From: Bordetella parapertussis
GTDB lineage: Bacteria > Pseudomonadota > Gammaproteobacteria > Burkholderiales > Burkholderiaceae_B
Reading direction: 5' to 3'
Assembly: GCA_945868195.1 (NCBI GenBank)
Contig: CAMBLP010000030.1
Span: 1-17,512, forward strand
DNA length: 17,512 nucleotides
How positions within the stretch are numbered: the first letter of the stretch is position 1; each line of letters opens with the position of its first letter. The position numbers and the translations under genes are program-made. The notes under the pieces were generated by a model. It had not been told where the DNA came from and did not search any database. It saw nothing but the letters and a program-made list of their open reading frames with translations. Positions 7,366 to 14,712 of the stretch are shown in pieces.

Positions 7366-8196
7366 TTAGAGCCAAAGCCAGGCACCCACCACCAGACCTA
7401 AGACGATCCGGTACCAGCCGAACGCGCGATAGGTGTGACGCGACACAAACACCAAAATTGCGCGCACCACAAAAAGGGCACTCAGAAAGGCACTCAGAAA
7501 ACCTGCCGCAATCGCAAGCATATCTTGCTGCGTCAGCAAATCTATATGCTTAAACAAATCATAGCCAGCTGCCGCCAACATGGTTGGCATCGCAAGGAAA
7601 AAGGAAAACTCAGTGGCTGTTTTACGCTGAATACCCGAGAGCATGCCAGCAATAATCGTCGCACCAGAACGCGAGGTGCCAGGGATCATCGCGAGACATT
7701 GCGCACAGCCCACAATCAAGGCTTGTTTCCAAGTGATTTCTTCAAGCGTCTGGACTTGATTCGAGGGTGCGTCCGCAATGTTGGCGGGACGACGCCGCTC
7801 GACCCAAAGCATAATCAACCCACCCAGCACTAAGGTCACGACAACAACGCCAGGATGAAAGAAGAAAGCCTTGATGGATTTAATGAACAAAACACCAACA
7901 ATCGCCGCCGGTAAAAAGGCAATCAATAGATTACGTGTAAAAGAAAGTTCTACTGGGTCTCGGTGCAAAGTGCCCCGAACGAGTTGAAACAGTCGTGCTC
8001 GAAAAATCCACATCACCGCGAGAATCGCACCTAACTGGATCACCACCTCAAAGACTTTAGCCTCATTCGACTCAAAGTTGATCCAATCACCGATCAGTAT
8101 CAGATGTCCAGTACTTGAAATGGGTAAAAACTCAGTCAGACCCTCTACGATTCCAAGAAAAAACGCTTTCCACAAATAAATTGTCTGCTCGGTCAT
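7366..8196 (-). CDS. uppP: Undecaprenyl-diphosphatase UppP (BacA)
   Basis: This 276-residue inner-membrane protein dephosphorylates undecaprenyl diphosphate to the monophosphate. That recycles the lipid carrier for peptidoglycan and other envelope polymers; the family is also linked to bacitracin resistance. The two hallmark motifs are intact: EGLTEFLPISSTGH at residues 18-31, and PGTSRSGAT at 172-180 with Arg176. Length and multi-helix pattern are normal. The ATG at 8194-8196 is preceded by a G-rich segment (AGGGG and AGGG) that can act as Shine-Dalgarno. It is on the same strand as, and 78 bp after, the histidine phosphatase gene. Its neighbours give no functional link, so it looks like a housekeeping gene beside a catabolic operon. 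Confidence 0.96.
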   Translation of the reverse strand: MTEQTIYLWKAFFLGIVEGLTEFLPISSTGHLILIGDWINFESNEAKVFEVVIQLGAILAVMWIFRARLFQLVRGTLHRDPVELSFTRNLLIAFLPAAIVGVLFIKSIKAFFFHPGVVVVTLVLGGLIMLWVERRRPANIADAPSNQVQTLEEITWKQALIVGCAQCLAMIPGTSRSGATIIAGMLSGIQRKTATEFSFFLAMPTMLAAAGYDLFKHIDLLTQQDMLAIAAGFLSAFLSALFVVRAILVFVSRHTYRAFGWYRIVLGLVVGAWLWL

Positions 8197-8274
8197 GCCG
8201 ACCCTGCCCCTTCATGCTGGCTCAATAGAATCGTCATTATCACCGCAATTAGACTCGACTGCGCTGAGTTGGAC

Positions 8275-8877
8275 TCAATTAAACGTTGGCGTTGAAATCA
8301 CCTGATGGGAAACGTAGCGCCCACGAGCGTCAACCTTGACTAACATCACACCACCTTGACCTACCGATTCACCTGCATACGCTGAAATATTCACCTGGTG
8401 CGTCACTAGAATCAAAGGTTTGTGAGGTTTGCTCGTATTGGCTGCAGACTTGATACGCTGCGCCAACAAGGTTCTCAGCGCCACCGTCTGTGATTCTGAG
8501 TCGCTCATATTTCGAAAAAAAGAACCGAGTGCCGGCACGACGGTCACTGGGCCTTTTGCAAGTAAGGTCGCTGTATCCACGCAACGACACCAGGCACTGC
8601 TCAACACGTCAGCCGAGTCAATCCCTTGCTGTTTCAACCAGACGCCCAAGGCTTGCGCTTGCTTGCGACCAAGTTCTCCCAAATTTCGTTGCGTTGAACA
8701 GTCGCCAATTTTTAATTCAGGAGGATCACTAAACCCGGGTGCATCCGCATGTCGAATCATCAACACATGCTGACCATCATTGAGCGCATCGCTTAGGGCT
8801 GAACTCTGCGCAGACAACGAAAAAAAGGCTGCACTGACTGACAGCAACATTATCCAAAGTGATTTGATCATATTCAT
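8275..8877 (-). CDS. Histidine phosphatase family protein, probably exported
   Basis: This 200-residue protein begins with a Lys, a hydrophobic core and small residues (about 5-26), a probable Sec signal peptide ending near the SAQSSA segment. The mature part is a short histidine-phosphatase domain. The core is LMIRHADAPG, with Arg42 and phospho-acceptor His43. Arg98 lies in SSAWCRCVDTA and the second His160 in LVTHQVNIS, where most relatives have HGG or HNP. Cys60, Cys97 and Cys99 could form disulfides in the periplasm. The substrate is unknown; SixA-like or periplasmic sugar-phosphatase roles are possible. The MFS gene stops only 3 nt upstream of the start, and the only Shine-Dalgarno-like GAG overlaps that stop. 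Translation is therefore probably coupled. A second ATG at 8869-8871 is an alternative start. Confidence 0.88.
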   Translation of the reverse strand: MNMIKSLWIMLLSVSAAFFSLSAQSSALSDALNDGQHVLMIRHADAPGFSDPPELKIGDCSTQRNLGELGRKQAQALGVWLKQQGIDSADVLSSAWCRCVDTATLLAKGPVTVVPALGSFFRNMSDSESQTVALRTLLAQRIKSAANTSKPHKPLILVTHQVNISAYAGESVGQGGVMLVKVDARGRYVSHQVISTPTFN

Positions 8878-8880
8878 AAC

Positions 8881-10173
8881 TCATTCAAATTTTCTGAGTT
8901 CCCGATAAACCCAAAAAGGCGAAACCGCCAAAATGACATTTAACATAGAAAAAATGATGCTCGCCTGATAACCCCCCGTCCAGTCGTATAAAAAGCCGGA
9001 CATCATGGCGCCAAAAGCGGCTCCGACGGACATACATGCATAGGTCACACCATAAATGGTGGCCAAACCGGGTCCAGGGAACAGTTTGGAGCACAGACCA
9101 GAAATGATGGGTCCACGCGCCCCTTGCGCAATGCCAAAAAACGCCACAAACGACATTAAAAACCAGTGGGAGGGAAAGTAGCTCAGCGCCAGCAAACTTG
9201 CGAGTCCGAGCGTTGTGCAGATAAAGGTTAAGGTCGCGGTTCGTCTCGCACCGAGCACATCGGCGAGGCGCCCGGCCGAACCCACACCGAGCACGGACAA
9301 AATACCGGCAAAACCGAAGGCGCTCGCAGCCTCAATCGGCGTAAAACCTGTCGACACCAGATACGCGATCATTTGTACCAAAACCGTATAGACTACGACC
9401 GAAGTAAAGAAAAATGCTTGGGCCAAGCCCCAAAAACCTGAATGGCGTAGCGCCGCGCGCAACGGTGAAGCCTTTGGCGCGGCAACCGACTCGGTATTAT
9501 TCGTTTTGACCTGCGTTGACAACGTCAGCACAGGTTCCTGACTGGTCTCACGCGCCCGTGCGCCGTAACCAGCGCGAATCACTCTCCAAGGCAGCAGCAT
9601 CACGATCGGCAAGGTGATCAACAAACTTCCACCGATCACGTGATAGGCGTCGCGCCAGCCCACGGCTTGATTAAGATACTGTGCGAACGGCACCAATACC
9701 AACGTACCGGCACCAAAACCCGCATACGCAATGCCGATCGCCGTACTCGTACTGTGAGGAAACCAACGGCTGATCAAACTTGCTGAGGGCACCATGCCAA
9801 TCGCTGAAACGCCAATTCCACCCGCCACGCCAATGCAGAGATGAAACTGCCAGAGCTGAGTCAACTGTCCTGCTAAAAAATAACCTGAGCCTAGAAAGGC
9901 GACGCCAAGAAGGTAGACCAAGCGAGGCCCCCAGCGATCAAACAGCACTCCAATAAACGGTGCCGACAAGCCATTGGCAATCATATAAATACTGTACACA
10001 CTGGAGAGCTCGGAGCGACTCCAGCCAAATTCCGTTTCAAGCGGCAAAAGAAAAGTCACATAGGTATCGCCCACCCCACGACCAAGCATATTGAACACAA
10101 AACAGATAAGCAACACCACCAACGCCATCTTTGCATCAGGGAGTTGCCACTTAGGTCTGGCAGAAAAAATCAC
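8881..10173 (-). CDS. MFS transporter, monocarboxylate/oxalate-formate type
   Basis: This 430-residue, 12-helix major facilitator has a motif A loop, GVLFDRWGPRLVY (about 75-87). Its N-terminal half (FLLPLETEFGWSRSELSS) is typical of the bacterial oxalate:formate antiporter and monocarboxylate-transporter-like branch. A hydrophilic central loop at about 200-240 is rich in Ser, Thr and Glu. Such proteins carry small carboxylates across the inner membrane. It lies 19 bp after the MaoC hydratase gene and directly before the exported phosphatase, inside the presumed CoA-ester operon. The best guess is an importer for that pathway's carboxylic acid, such as itaconate or a related C5 dicarboxylate; this is inferred from context only. 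The start is a GTG without a good Shine-Dalgarno. An ATG 15 codons downstream is an alternative. Confidence 0.88.
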   Translation of the reverse strand: MIFSARPKWQLPDAKMALVVLLICFVFNMLGRGVGDTYVTFLLPLETEFGWSRSELSSVYSIYMIANGLSAPFIGVLFDRWGPRLVYLLGVAFLGSGYFLAGQLTQLWQFHLCIGVAGGIGVSAIGMVPSASLISRWFPHSTSTAIGIAYAGFGAGTLVLVPFAQYLNQAVGWRDAYHVIGGSLLITLPIVMLLPWRVIRAGYGARARETSQEPVLTLSTQVKTNNTESVAAPKASPLRAALRHSGFWGLAQAFFFTSVVVYTVLVQMIAYLVSTGFTPIEAASAFGFAGILSVLGVGSAGRLADVLGARRTATLTFICTTLGLASLLALSYFPSHWFLMSFVAFFGIAQGARGPIISGLCSKLFPGPGLATIYGVTYACMSVGAAFGAMMSGFLYDWTGGYQASIIFSMLNVILAVSPFWVYRELRKFE

Positions 10174-10192
10174 AGTTGTGCGACGATTGAAG

Positions 10193-10645
10193 TTAAACAG
10201 GTTTGCATTTCATAAAACCGGAGCGTCGACAAATACAGACCACTTCACCACGTTGATTGATGCCTCGATGCTCAAACTCAACAATGCCCGCATCCGATCG
10301 TGACTTGCTCAAGCGCTTTGAGACGATGGTCGTCTCGACATGAATCGTATCGCCATAAAAAACAGGATGTGGAAAACGTGTATCCGTCATGCCAAGATTA
10401 GCAATCGTCGTCCCCAGCGTGGTCTCGCCCACCGAGATTCCAATCACTAAACCCAAGGTAAACAAGCTGTTGACCAAGATACGACCGAATTCTGTTTTAG
10501 AGGCAAACTCGGCATCCAGATGCAGTGGCTGCGGATTCATCGTTAACGTTGAAAACAACACGTTATCCATTTCAGTCACCGTACGCGTCATGGAATGATT
10601 GAATACCTGACCAACTTCGAATTCTTCGTAATACAAACCCGCCAT
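10193..10645 (-). CDS. MaoC family hydratase, putative itaconyl-/mesaconyl-CoA hydratase
   Basis: From the ATG at 10643-10645, six nt after an AGGAG, the protein has 150 residues. A GTG one codon upstream is too close to that site. It is a single-hotdog MaoC-type (R)-enoyl-CoA hydratase-like protein. The hydratase loop reads [15 protein letters not shown] (residues 35-49). The usual pattern is TGDxNPxHLD, so the catalytic Asp position is Asn37, while His42 is kept. My recollection is that NPQPLHLD marks a subfamily found beside CitE-like lyases and CaiB transferases, including M. tuberculosis Rv2499c beside the citramalyl-CoA lyase Rv2498c. Hydration of a C5-dicarboxylyl-CoA such as itaconyl- or mesaconyl-CoA is therefore proposed. 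The gene begins 9 nt after the acyl-CoA dehydrogenase stop, and its Shine-Dalgarno overlaps that TAG. Confidence 0.85.
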   Translation of the reverse strand: MAGLYYEEFEVGQVFNHSMTRTVTEMDNVLFSTLTMNPQPLHLDAEFASKTEFGRILVNSLFTLGLVIGISVGETTLGTTIANLGMTDTRFPHPVFYGDTIHVETTIVSKRLSKSRSDAGIVEFEHRGINQRGEVVCICRRSGFMKCKPV

Positions 10646-10654
10646 CACACTCTC

Positions 10655-11821
10655 CTAATAGGACTTAGGTAAGCCCAGCACACGCTCGGCGATGAAACAC
10701 AATACCAACTGAGGACTGACCGGCGCGATACGTGTGATCAAGACTTCACGCAAATAACGCTCCACATGATATTCCTTGGCATAACCAAAACCACCATGCG
10801 TCATCACCGCTTGCTGACAAGCATTAAAACCCGCTTCGCCCGCAAGGTATTTCGCCGCGTTGGCTTGGGCTCCGCAGGGCTCACCCTTATCAAATAACGT
10901 CGCGGCATTAAAGACCATCAGATTAGCGGCTTCAAGCTCCATCCAGTTTGCCGCGAGTGGATGCTGAATGCCCTGATTCATGCCAATCGGACGGTCGAAC
11001 ACAATCCGTTCCTTGGCGTATTCGGTCGCGCGCTTGAGCGCCACGCGGCCAAGACCAATGCCTTCGGCTGCGATCAAAATCCGCTCTGCATTCATCCCGT
11101 GCATGATGTAGTGAAAGCCTTTACCTTCCTCGCCGATACGATCTTCGACAGGGACTTTGAGTCCATCGATAAACAATTCGTTTGAATCTACAGCTTTACG
11201 ACCCATTTTCTCAATCTCATGCACGCGCACGAAATTGCGATCCAGATCGGTATAAAAAAGACTCAAACCATCGGTGTGTTTTTTGCAATCCTCGAGAGGT
11301 GTGGTGCGCGCCAAGATCAGCATTTTCTCGGCGACCTGCGCGGTTGAAATCCATACCTTGGTGCCGCTCAATACATAATGATCGCCTTGGCGATCCGCTT
11401 TGACCTTGAGCTGCGTTGTGTTGAGCCCTGTATTGGGCTCGGTCACCGCAAAACACGCACGCTCACGACCTGCGACCAAGGGCGGCAGCATCCGCATTTT
11501 CTGTTCTTCGGTGGCGAACTGCACAACGGGGTTCAAACCAAAGATATTCATATGCACAGCCGAGGCACCCGTCATTCCCGCACCCGACTCGCTGATGGCT
11601 TGCATCATGATGGTCGCTTCGGTGATCCCCAGACCAGAACCACCATACTGCTCAGGGATACAAATCCCTAACCAACCGTCTTTGGCGAGTGCCTGATGCA
11701 GTTCAACGGGAAAACCACCGTTGCGATCTTTTTCCAACCAGTATTGATCATCAAACTGCTCACAGATTTTATTGATCGCTTCGCGGATCGTCTGTTGTTC
11801 TTGTGAAAAAGAAAAATCCAT
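10655..11821 (-). CDS. Acyl-CoA dehydrogenase family protein with relocated catalytic Glu
   Basis: From the ATG at 11819-11821 the protein has 388 residues. AAGGA lies 7 nt upstream; a GTG two codons earlier overlaps that site and is rejected. It is an FAD-dependent acyl-CoA dehydrogenase. The visible motifs are ERACFAVTEPNTGLNTTQL (FAD/substrate loop, about 120-138), SGTKVWIST (152-160) and a C-terminal GGFGYAKEYHVERYLRE (343-359). The EGT motif that carries the catalytic base in MCAD/SCAD is replaced by APVS at 366-369. Instead Glu246 in MNAERILIAAEG lies where isovaleryl-CoA dehydrogenase has its catalytic Glu254. It passes electrons to ETF. Flanked by a CoA-transferase and a MaoC hydratase, it may oxidise methylsuccinyl-CoA or another branched acyl-CoA to the enoyl-CoA used by the hydratase; this is inference. 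Confidence 0.92.
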   Translation of the reverse strand: MDFSFSQEQQTIREAINKICEQFDDQYWLEKDRNGGFPVELHQALAKDGWLGICIPEQYGGSGLGITEATIMMQAISESGAGMTGASAVHMNIFGLNPVVQFATEEQKMRMLPPLVAGRERACFAVTEPNTGLNTTQLKVKADRQGDHYVLSGTKVWISTAQVAEKMLILARTTPLEDCKKHTDGLSLFYTDLDRNFVRVHEIEKMGRKAVDSNELFIDGLKVPVEDRIGEEGKGFHYIMHGMNAERILIAAEGIGLGRVALKRATEYAKERIVFDRPIGMNQGIQHPLAANWMELEAANLMVFNAATLFDKGEPCGAQANAAKYLAGEAGFNACQQAVMTHGGFGYAKEYHVERYLREVLITRIAPVSPQLVLCFIAERVLGLPKSY

Positions 11822-11901
11822 GATCACTTCCTTATTTGTTTAAAGCCAGACAACACCATTGAGTCGCTGACATATTGAATCTTGCTCTCGCTTCACATTC
11901 T

Positions 11902-13122
11902 TTATTTGGATTTAACCGCGGTCTGTGTCACACCCTCGCGAATCAAGGCAGCAATAGACTCTTGACCATAACCCAACTCACGTAAGATTTCTTCGCTGTG
12001 CTGTCCCAGCATCGGCGCAGGACGACCTGCTTGCGGCTGACTCTCAGACCATGTTGTGGGCACATTCACACGGCGAATACGCCCTTCCGAAGGGTGATCT
12101 TCCCATTGAAAAAAATCAATCGCTTCGAGGTGGGGATCCTCGAAAATTGTCTCTAAATCATGCAAGGGCATGCTTGGGATATCGGATTTTTCCAAAAGAT
12201 CCAACCAATCCTGCGTCGAGCGCTCCAGAAAAATCTTCGCGACTAAACCCTGTAAATCATTGATGTGTTGCGTACGAATACTCAAGCTTTGAAAACGAGG
12301 ATCGCTTTCAAAAATCTCCGATCGTCCAATGGCACTAAAAAACGAGGCCCATTGCTTATCGTTATAGATCACCGCACAAACATAGCCATCCGATGTTTTA
12401 TAGGGACGACGTTCTGAGGCGAGCAAACGAGGATACCCAGGAGGTCCGAGCTGCGGATCAAACGTCTTGCCGCCAATATGATCACTCAGTAAATGACTAA
12501 TCATTGTTTCAAACATCGGAATATCGATACGCTGACCACGCCCTGTTTTTTCACGATGGTAGAGCGCAGCGCACAACGAAGAGGTGGCGTACAAGCCCAC
12601 CGTTCGATCCACTATATTGGAGGGCACATAACGCGGCACATCCGAACCCGCTTGCTTAATCAGAGAAGGCAAACCAATCGCACCCTGAATCAAATCATCA
12701 AAAGCCGGCTTGTGCGCATAAGGTCCGTCTTGACCAAAACCAAAAGTACCCGCATACAAAATACGAGGATTGAGTTCTTTGACAACTTCATAACTCAAGC
12801 CTAGACGCTCCATGGCTTGAGGCCGAACGTTATAGAGCAAGATATCGGCAGTTGCGATCAGTTTTTTGATGGCCACGAGACCTTCGGGCTTTTTTACATC
12901 AAGCACCATACCGCGCTTGCTGCGATTGACATGCAAATAGAGAGAGCCCATCCGTGGATGCAACATCGGTCCGACATCGCGCACCATATCGCCTTGCGGA
13001 GACTCAACCTTGATCACATCCGCCCCCATGTCACCCATCAATTGAGCCGCATAAGGCCCCATCAAAATCGAGGTCATGTCAATGACGCGGATACCATCCA
13101 AAGGACCCACTGTTTTCGTCAT
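11902..13122 (-). CDS. CaiB/BaiF family (class III) CoA-transferase 2, putative itaconate/C5-dicarboxylate CoA-transferase
   Basis: The real protein is 406 residues long, starting at MTKTVGPLDGIRVIDMTSIL. The reading frame is open for 43 more codons upstream, but that segment lies inside the lyase gene and does not resemble the family. Family III landmarks are GPYAAQLMGDMGADVIKVESP (about 22-42), NRSKRGMVLDVKKPEG (66-81), FGFGQDGPYAHKPAFDDLIQ (127-146) and the catalytic Asp172 in NIVDRTVGLYA. It loads a carboxylate with CoA, probably from succinyl-CoA. The gene begins 13 nt after the CitE-like lyase stop and is 80 nt before the acyl-CoA dehydrogenase. In P. aeruginosa a CaiB-type itaconate CoA-transferase (PA0882) is encoded beside a CitE-like citramalyl-CoA lyase (PA0883), which supports the proposed role. 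Confidence 0.92.
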   Translation of the reverse strand: MTKTVGPLDGIRVIDMTSILMGPYAAQLMGDMGADVIKVESPQGDMVRDVGPMLHPRMGSLYLHVNRSKRGMVLDVKKPEGLVAIKKLIATADILLYNVRPQAMERLGLSYEVVKELNPRILYAGTFGFGQDGPYAHKPAFDDLIQGAIGLPSLIKQAGSDVPRYVPSNIVDRTVGLYATSSLCAALYHREKTGRGQRIDIPMFETMISHLLSDHIGGKTFDPQLGPPGYPRLLASERRPYKTSDGYVCAVIYNDKQWASFFSAIGRSEIFESDPRFQSLSIRTQHINDLQGLVAKIFLERSTQDWLDLLEKSDIPSMPLHDLETIFEDPHLEAIDFFQWEDHPSEGRIRRVNVPTTWSESQPQAGRPAPMLGQHSEEILRELGYGQESIAALIREGVTQTAVKSK

Positions 13123-13135
13123 GGCATTCAAACCT

Positions 13136-14020
13136 TTAGGCGAGCTGCGCTGCCGCGATAATTTTTTTCGCCAAGCGCAAGTGCGGTGTATCCAACATTT
13201 TTCCATCCATTGTCGCGACACCGACGCTTGCACTGGCCGCAAACGCCGCAATCACGCGCGTCGCCCACTCTTGTGTCGCGGCATCGGGTGTCATCGCCTC
13301 GTTAATCACCGGCACCTGACCGGGATGAATCGCCGCTTTGGCTGAAAAACCATCGCGATACGCTAGACGTGTTTCGCGCTTCAAAGCCTCCATGTTATGA
13401 ATATCTGTGGGGACGGTATCGATGGCTGGCACTCCCGCGGCAGTGGCGGCGAAAAGACAGAGCGAACGCACTAGATTAAAGGGGGAGGTCCATTCAGAAG
13501 AACCCTCTTCTTTGTTGGTCAATGCACCAATATCACCCGCGAGGTCTTCCGCGCCCCACATCATGCCCGCAAGCCGCGGGGTCGCTCCTCGATACTCATT
13601 CAAGCCAGCCAGCGAATCCGCAGTCTCCGTCACGATCGCGATAATCGATGTCCGAGTGTCAGGGGACTCAAGCGGATTCAAGTGTTCAAATGCCTCTAAA
13701 TAAGCAGATAAAAGACTTAAATCACGCGCACCTGTCGATTTGGGCAAGACCACACCAGCCGGGCGGCAAGGCATTACCGCGGCCAAATCCTTCAGCGTCA
13801 TCCCCGTTGTCAAGGCATTGACGCGCACATAAAGCTCGGGAGTCTTGAGGCCAGCGCGTTTGAGCTCAGTCAAAAATTTGACCAACTCCACTCGGCCTTC
13901 TTGTTTGCGGGATGGAGAAACCGCGTCCTCCAAATCAAAAATCAGCACATCTGACCCGCTTTGCAAGGACTTTTCCAGCTTACGTGGACTATCGGCGGGC
14001 ACAAACAGCAAAGAACGCAT
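13136..14020 (-). CDS. CitE-like (HpcH/HpaI) CoA-ester lyase, putative citramalyl-CoA lyase
   Basis: From the ATG at 14018-14020 the protein has 294 residues. GGAG lies 7 nt upstream; a GTG one codon earlier is less well spaced. It is a metal-dependent TIM-barrel lyase of the CitE/malyl-CoA lyase family, which splits a beta-hydroxyacyl-CoA into acetyl- or acyl-CoA and a 2-oxoacid. Motifs are MRSLLFVPADSPRKLEKSL (1-19), FDLEDAVSPSRK (28-39), YVRVNAL (64-70), VLPKS (91-95), Glu132 in TETADSL, and MWGAEDLAGDIG (154-165) with the metal-binding acidic residues. KAAIHPGQV follows at about 228-236. Substrates in the family include malyl-CoA, citramalyl-CoA and (R)-HMG-CoA. The neighbouring CoA-transferase and MaoC hydratase favour citramalyl-CoA to acetyl-CoA plus pyruvate. 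It is the first gene of the predicted operon. Confidence 0.92.
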   Translation of the reverse strand: MRSLLFVPADSPRKLEKSLQSGSDVLIFDLEDAVSPSRKQEGRVELVKFLTELKRAGLKTPELYVRVNALTTGMTLKDLAAVMPCRPAGVVLPKSTGARDLSLLSAYLEAFEHLNPLESPDTRTSIIAIVTETADSLAGLNEYRGATPRLAGMMWGAEDLAGDIGALTNKEEGSSEWTSPFNLVRSLCLFAATAAGVPAIDTVPTDIHNMEALKRETRLAYRDGFSAKAAIHPGQVPVINEAMTPDAATQEWATRVIAAFAASASVGVATMDGKMLDTPHLRLAKKIIAAAQLA

Positions 14021-14064
14021 CACTCATCTCCGTCATCGAGTCTCGACATCGCAGGATGCCTTTA

Positions 14065-14092
14065 ATTTTATGCTTCGAGTATAGCGTGACAA
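14065..14092 (-). promoter_or_regulatory. Predicted sigma70-type promoter of the CoA-ester (itaconate-type) operon
   Basis: On the minus strand a TTGTCA (-35, plus-strand 14087-14092; five of six consensus bases) and a TAAAAT (-10, 14065-14070; five of six) are separated by 16 nt. Transcription would start near 14057, about 37 nt before the lyase ATG at 14020. The 125-bp gap after the DUF2889 gene holds no strong terminator hairpin, so some read-through from upstream is possible. Confidence 0.5.
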
Positions 14093-14145
14093 GTTTCAAG
14101 GATCATGCTTGACACTTATGGATCGACTCTACCAACAGGGTCGTA

Positions 14146-14712
14146 TCACTGCGCGGTGACCTTGGGTCCTGTGTAATGTTCGGGCCACAATTTCGCCACG
14201 ATTTCTCTGTCGCTGCCGTAGGCAAAACAACTGTCAATTTTAGTTGGACGCCCATTGGCATCCAACGCTTGCGGTCGCAGGCTGGTGACGGGCCACAAGG
14301 CCTGATAGGCCGTTGTCGCCATGGGTCCTAGCAACTCCATCATATGCGTGCAGCAAGCCGCACCTTTGAGTTTTTCTCTCACGAGCTTGGACCAGCCCGC
14401 TCCGATTCTTGCGCCAATCAGCGCTTGGAGCGAAGGTGGTGCATGGGTACAGACCACAAAAGGTGTCGAATCAGAGCTCGCCGCCACATCTTTGATTTCA
14501 AACCACTCATCGATGACTAGCCGAACCCAGATATCGTGAACCGGCTCACCTGGTTTGCGCTCTGCCTGAGCTAAAGGCGATAGAAAAGGCTCGGTTTTAG
14601 TGTCCACCACCCGGCCCTCGATGTCATACAAGCCATCTGATCTTCGGTAGGCTTTCATGACGATCTGACGTTGGTGGACCTCTTTACGGTCAACAGTTGG
14701 GAGCAGTGGCAC
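14146..14712 (-). CDS. DUF2889 domain-containing protein
   Basis: This is a protein of about 188 residues if started at the GTG at 14710-14712 (reading MPLLPTVDRKEVHQRQI). The frame is open 15 codons further up, but DUF2889 proteins usually begin just ahead of this P-L-L-P-like segment, and GAGAG lies at a usable distance. Conserved DUF2889 features are YRRSDGLYDIEGRVVDTK (22-39), the Asp-Ile-Trp-Val strand (60-63), Cys88-Thr-His in VCTHAPPSLQALIGARIG, the Cys-Cys-Thr-His-Met-Met-Glu-Leu cluster at 120-127, and a C-terminal SDREIVAKLWPEHY. The conserved Cys and His residues hint at metal binding or catalysis, but the function of this family is not established to my knowledge. It is soluble, with no signal peptide, and lies upstream of the CoA-ester operon on the same strand. 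Confidence 0.82.
   Translation of the reverse strand: MPLLPTVDRKEVHQRQIVMKAYRRSDGLYDIEGRVVDTKTEPFLSPLAQAERKPGEPVHDIWVRLVIDEWFEIKDVAASSDSTPFVVCTHAPPSLQALIGARIGAGWSKLVREKLKGAACCTHMMELLGPMATTAYQALWPVTSLRPQALDANGRPTKIDSCFAYGSDREIVAKLWPEHYTGPKVTAQ

Noticed and set aside
13123..13251. Upstream extension of CoA-transferase 2 by 43 codons, overlapping the lyase gene by 116 bp.
   Set aside because: The extension is Arg/Ser-rich and unlike any CaiB/BaiF N-terminus. The family start TVGPLDGIRVIDMTS follows the internal ATG at 13120-13122, and the extension is the other frame of the lyase C-terminus.
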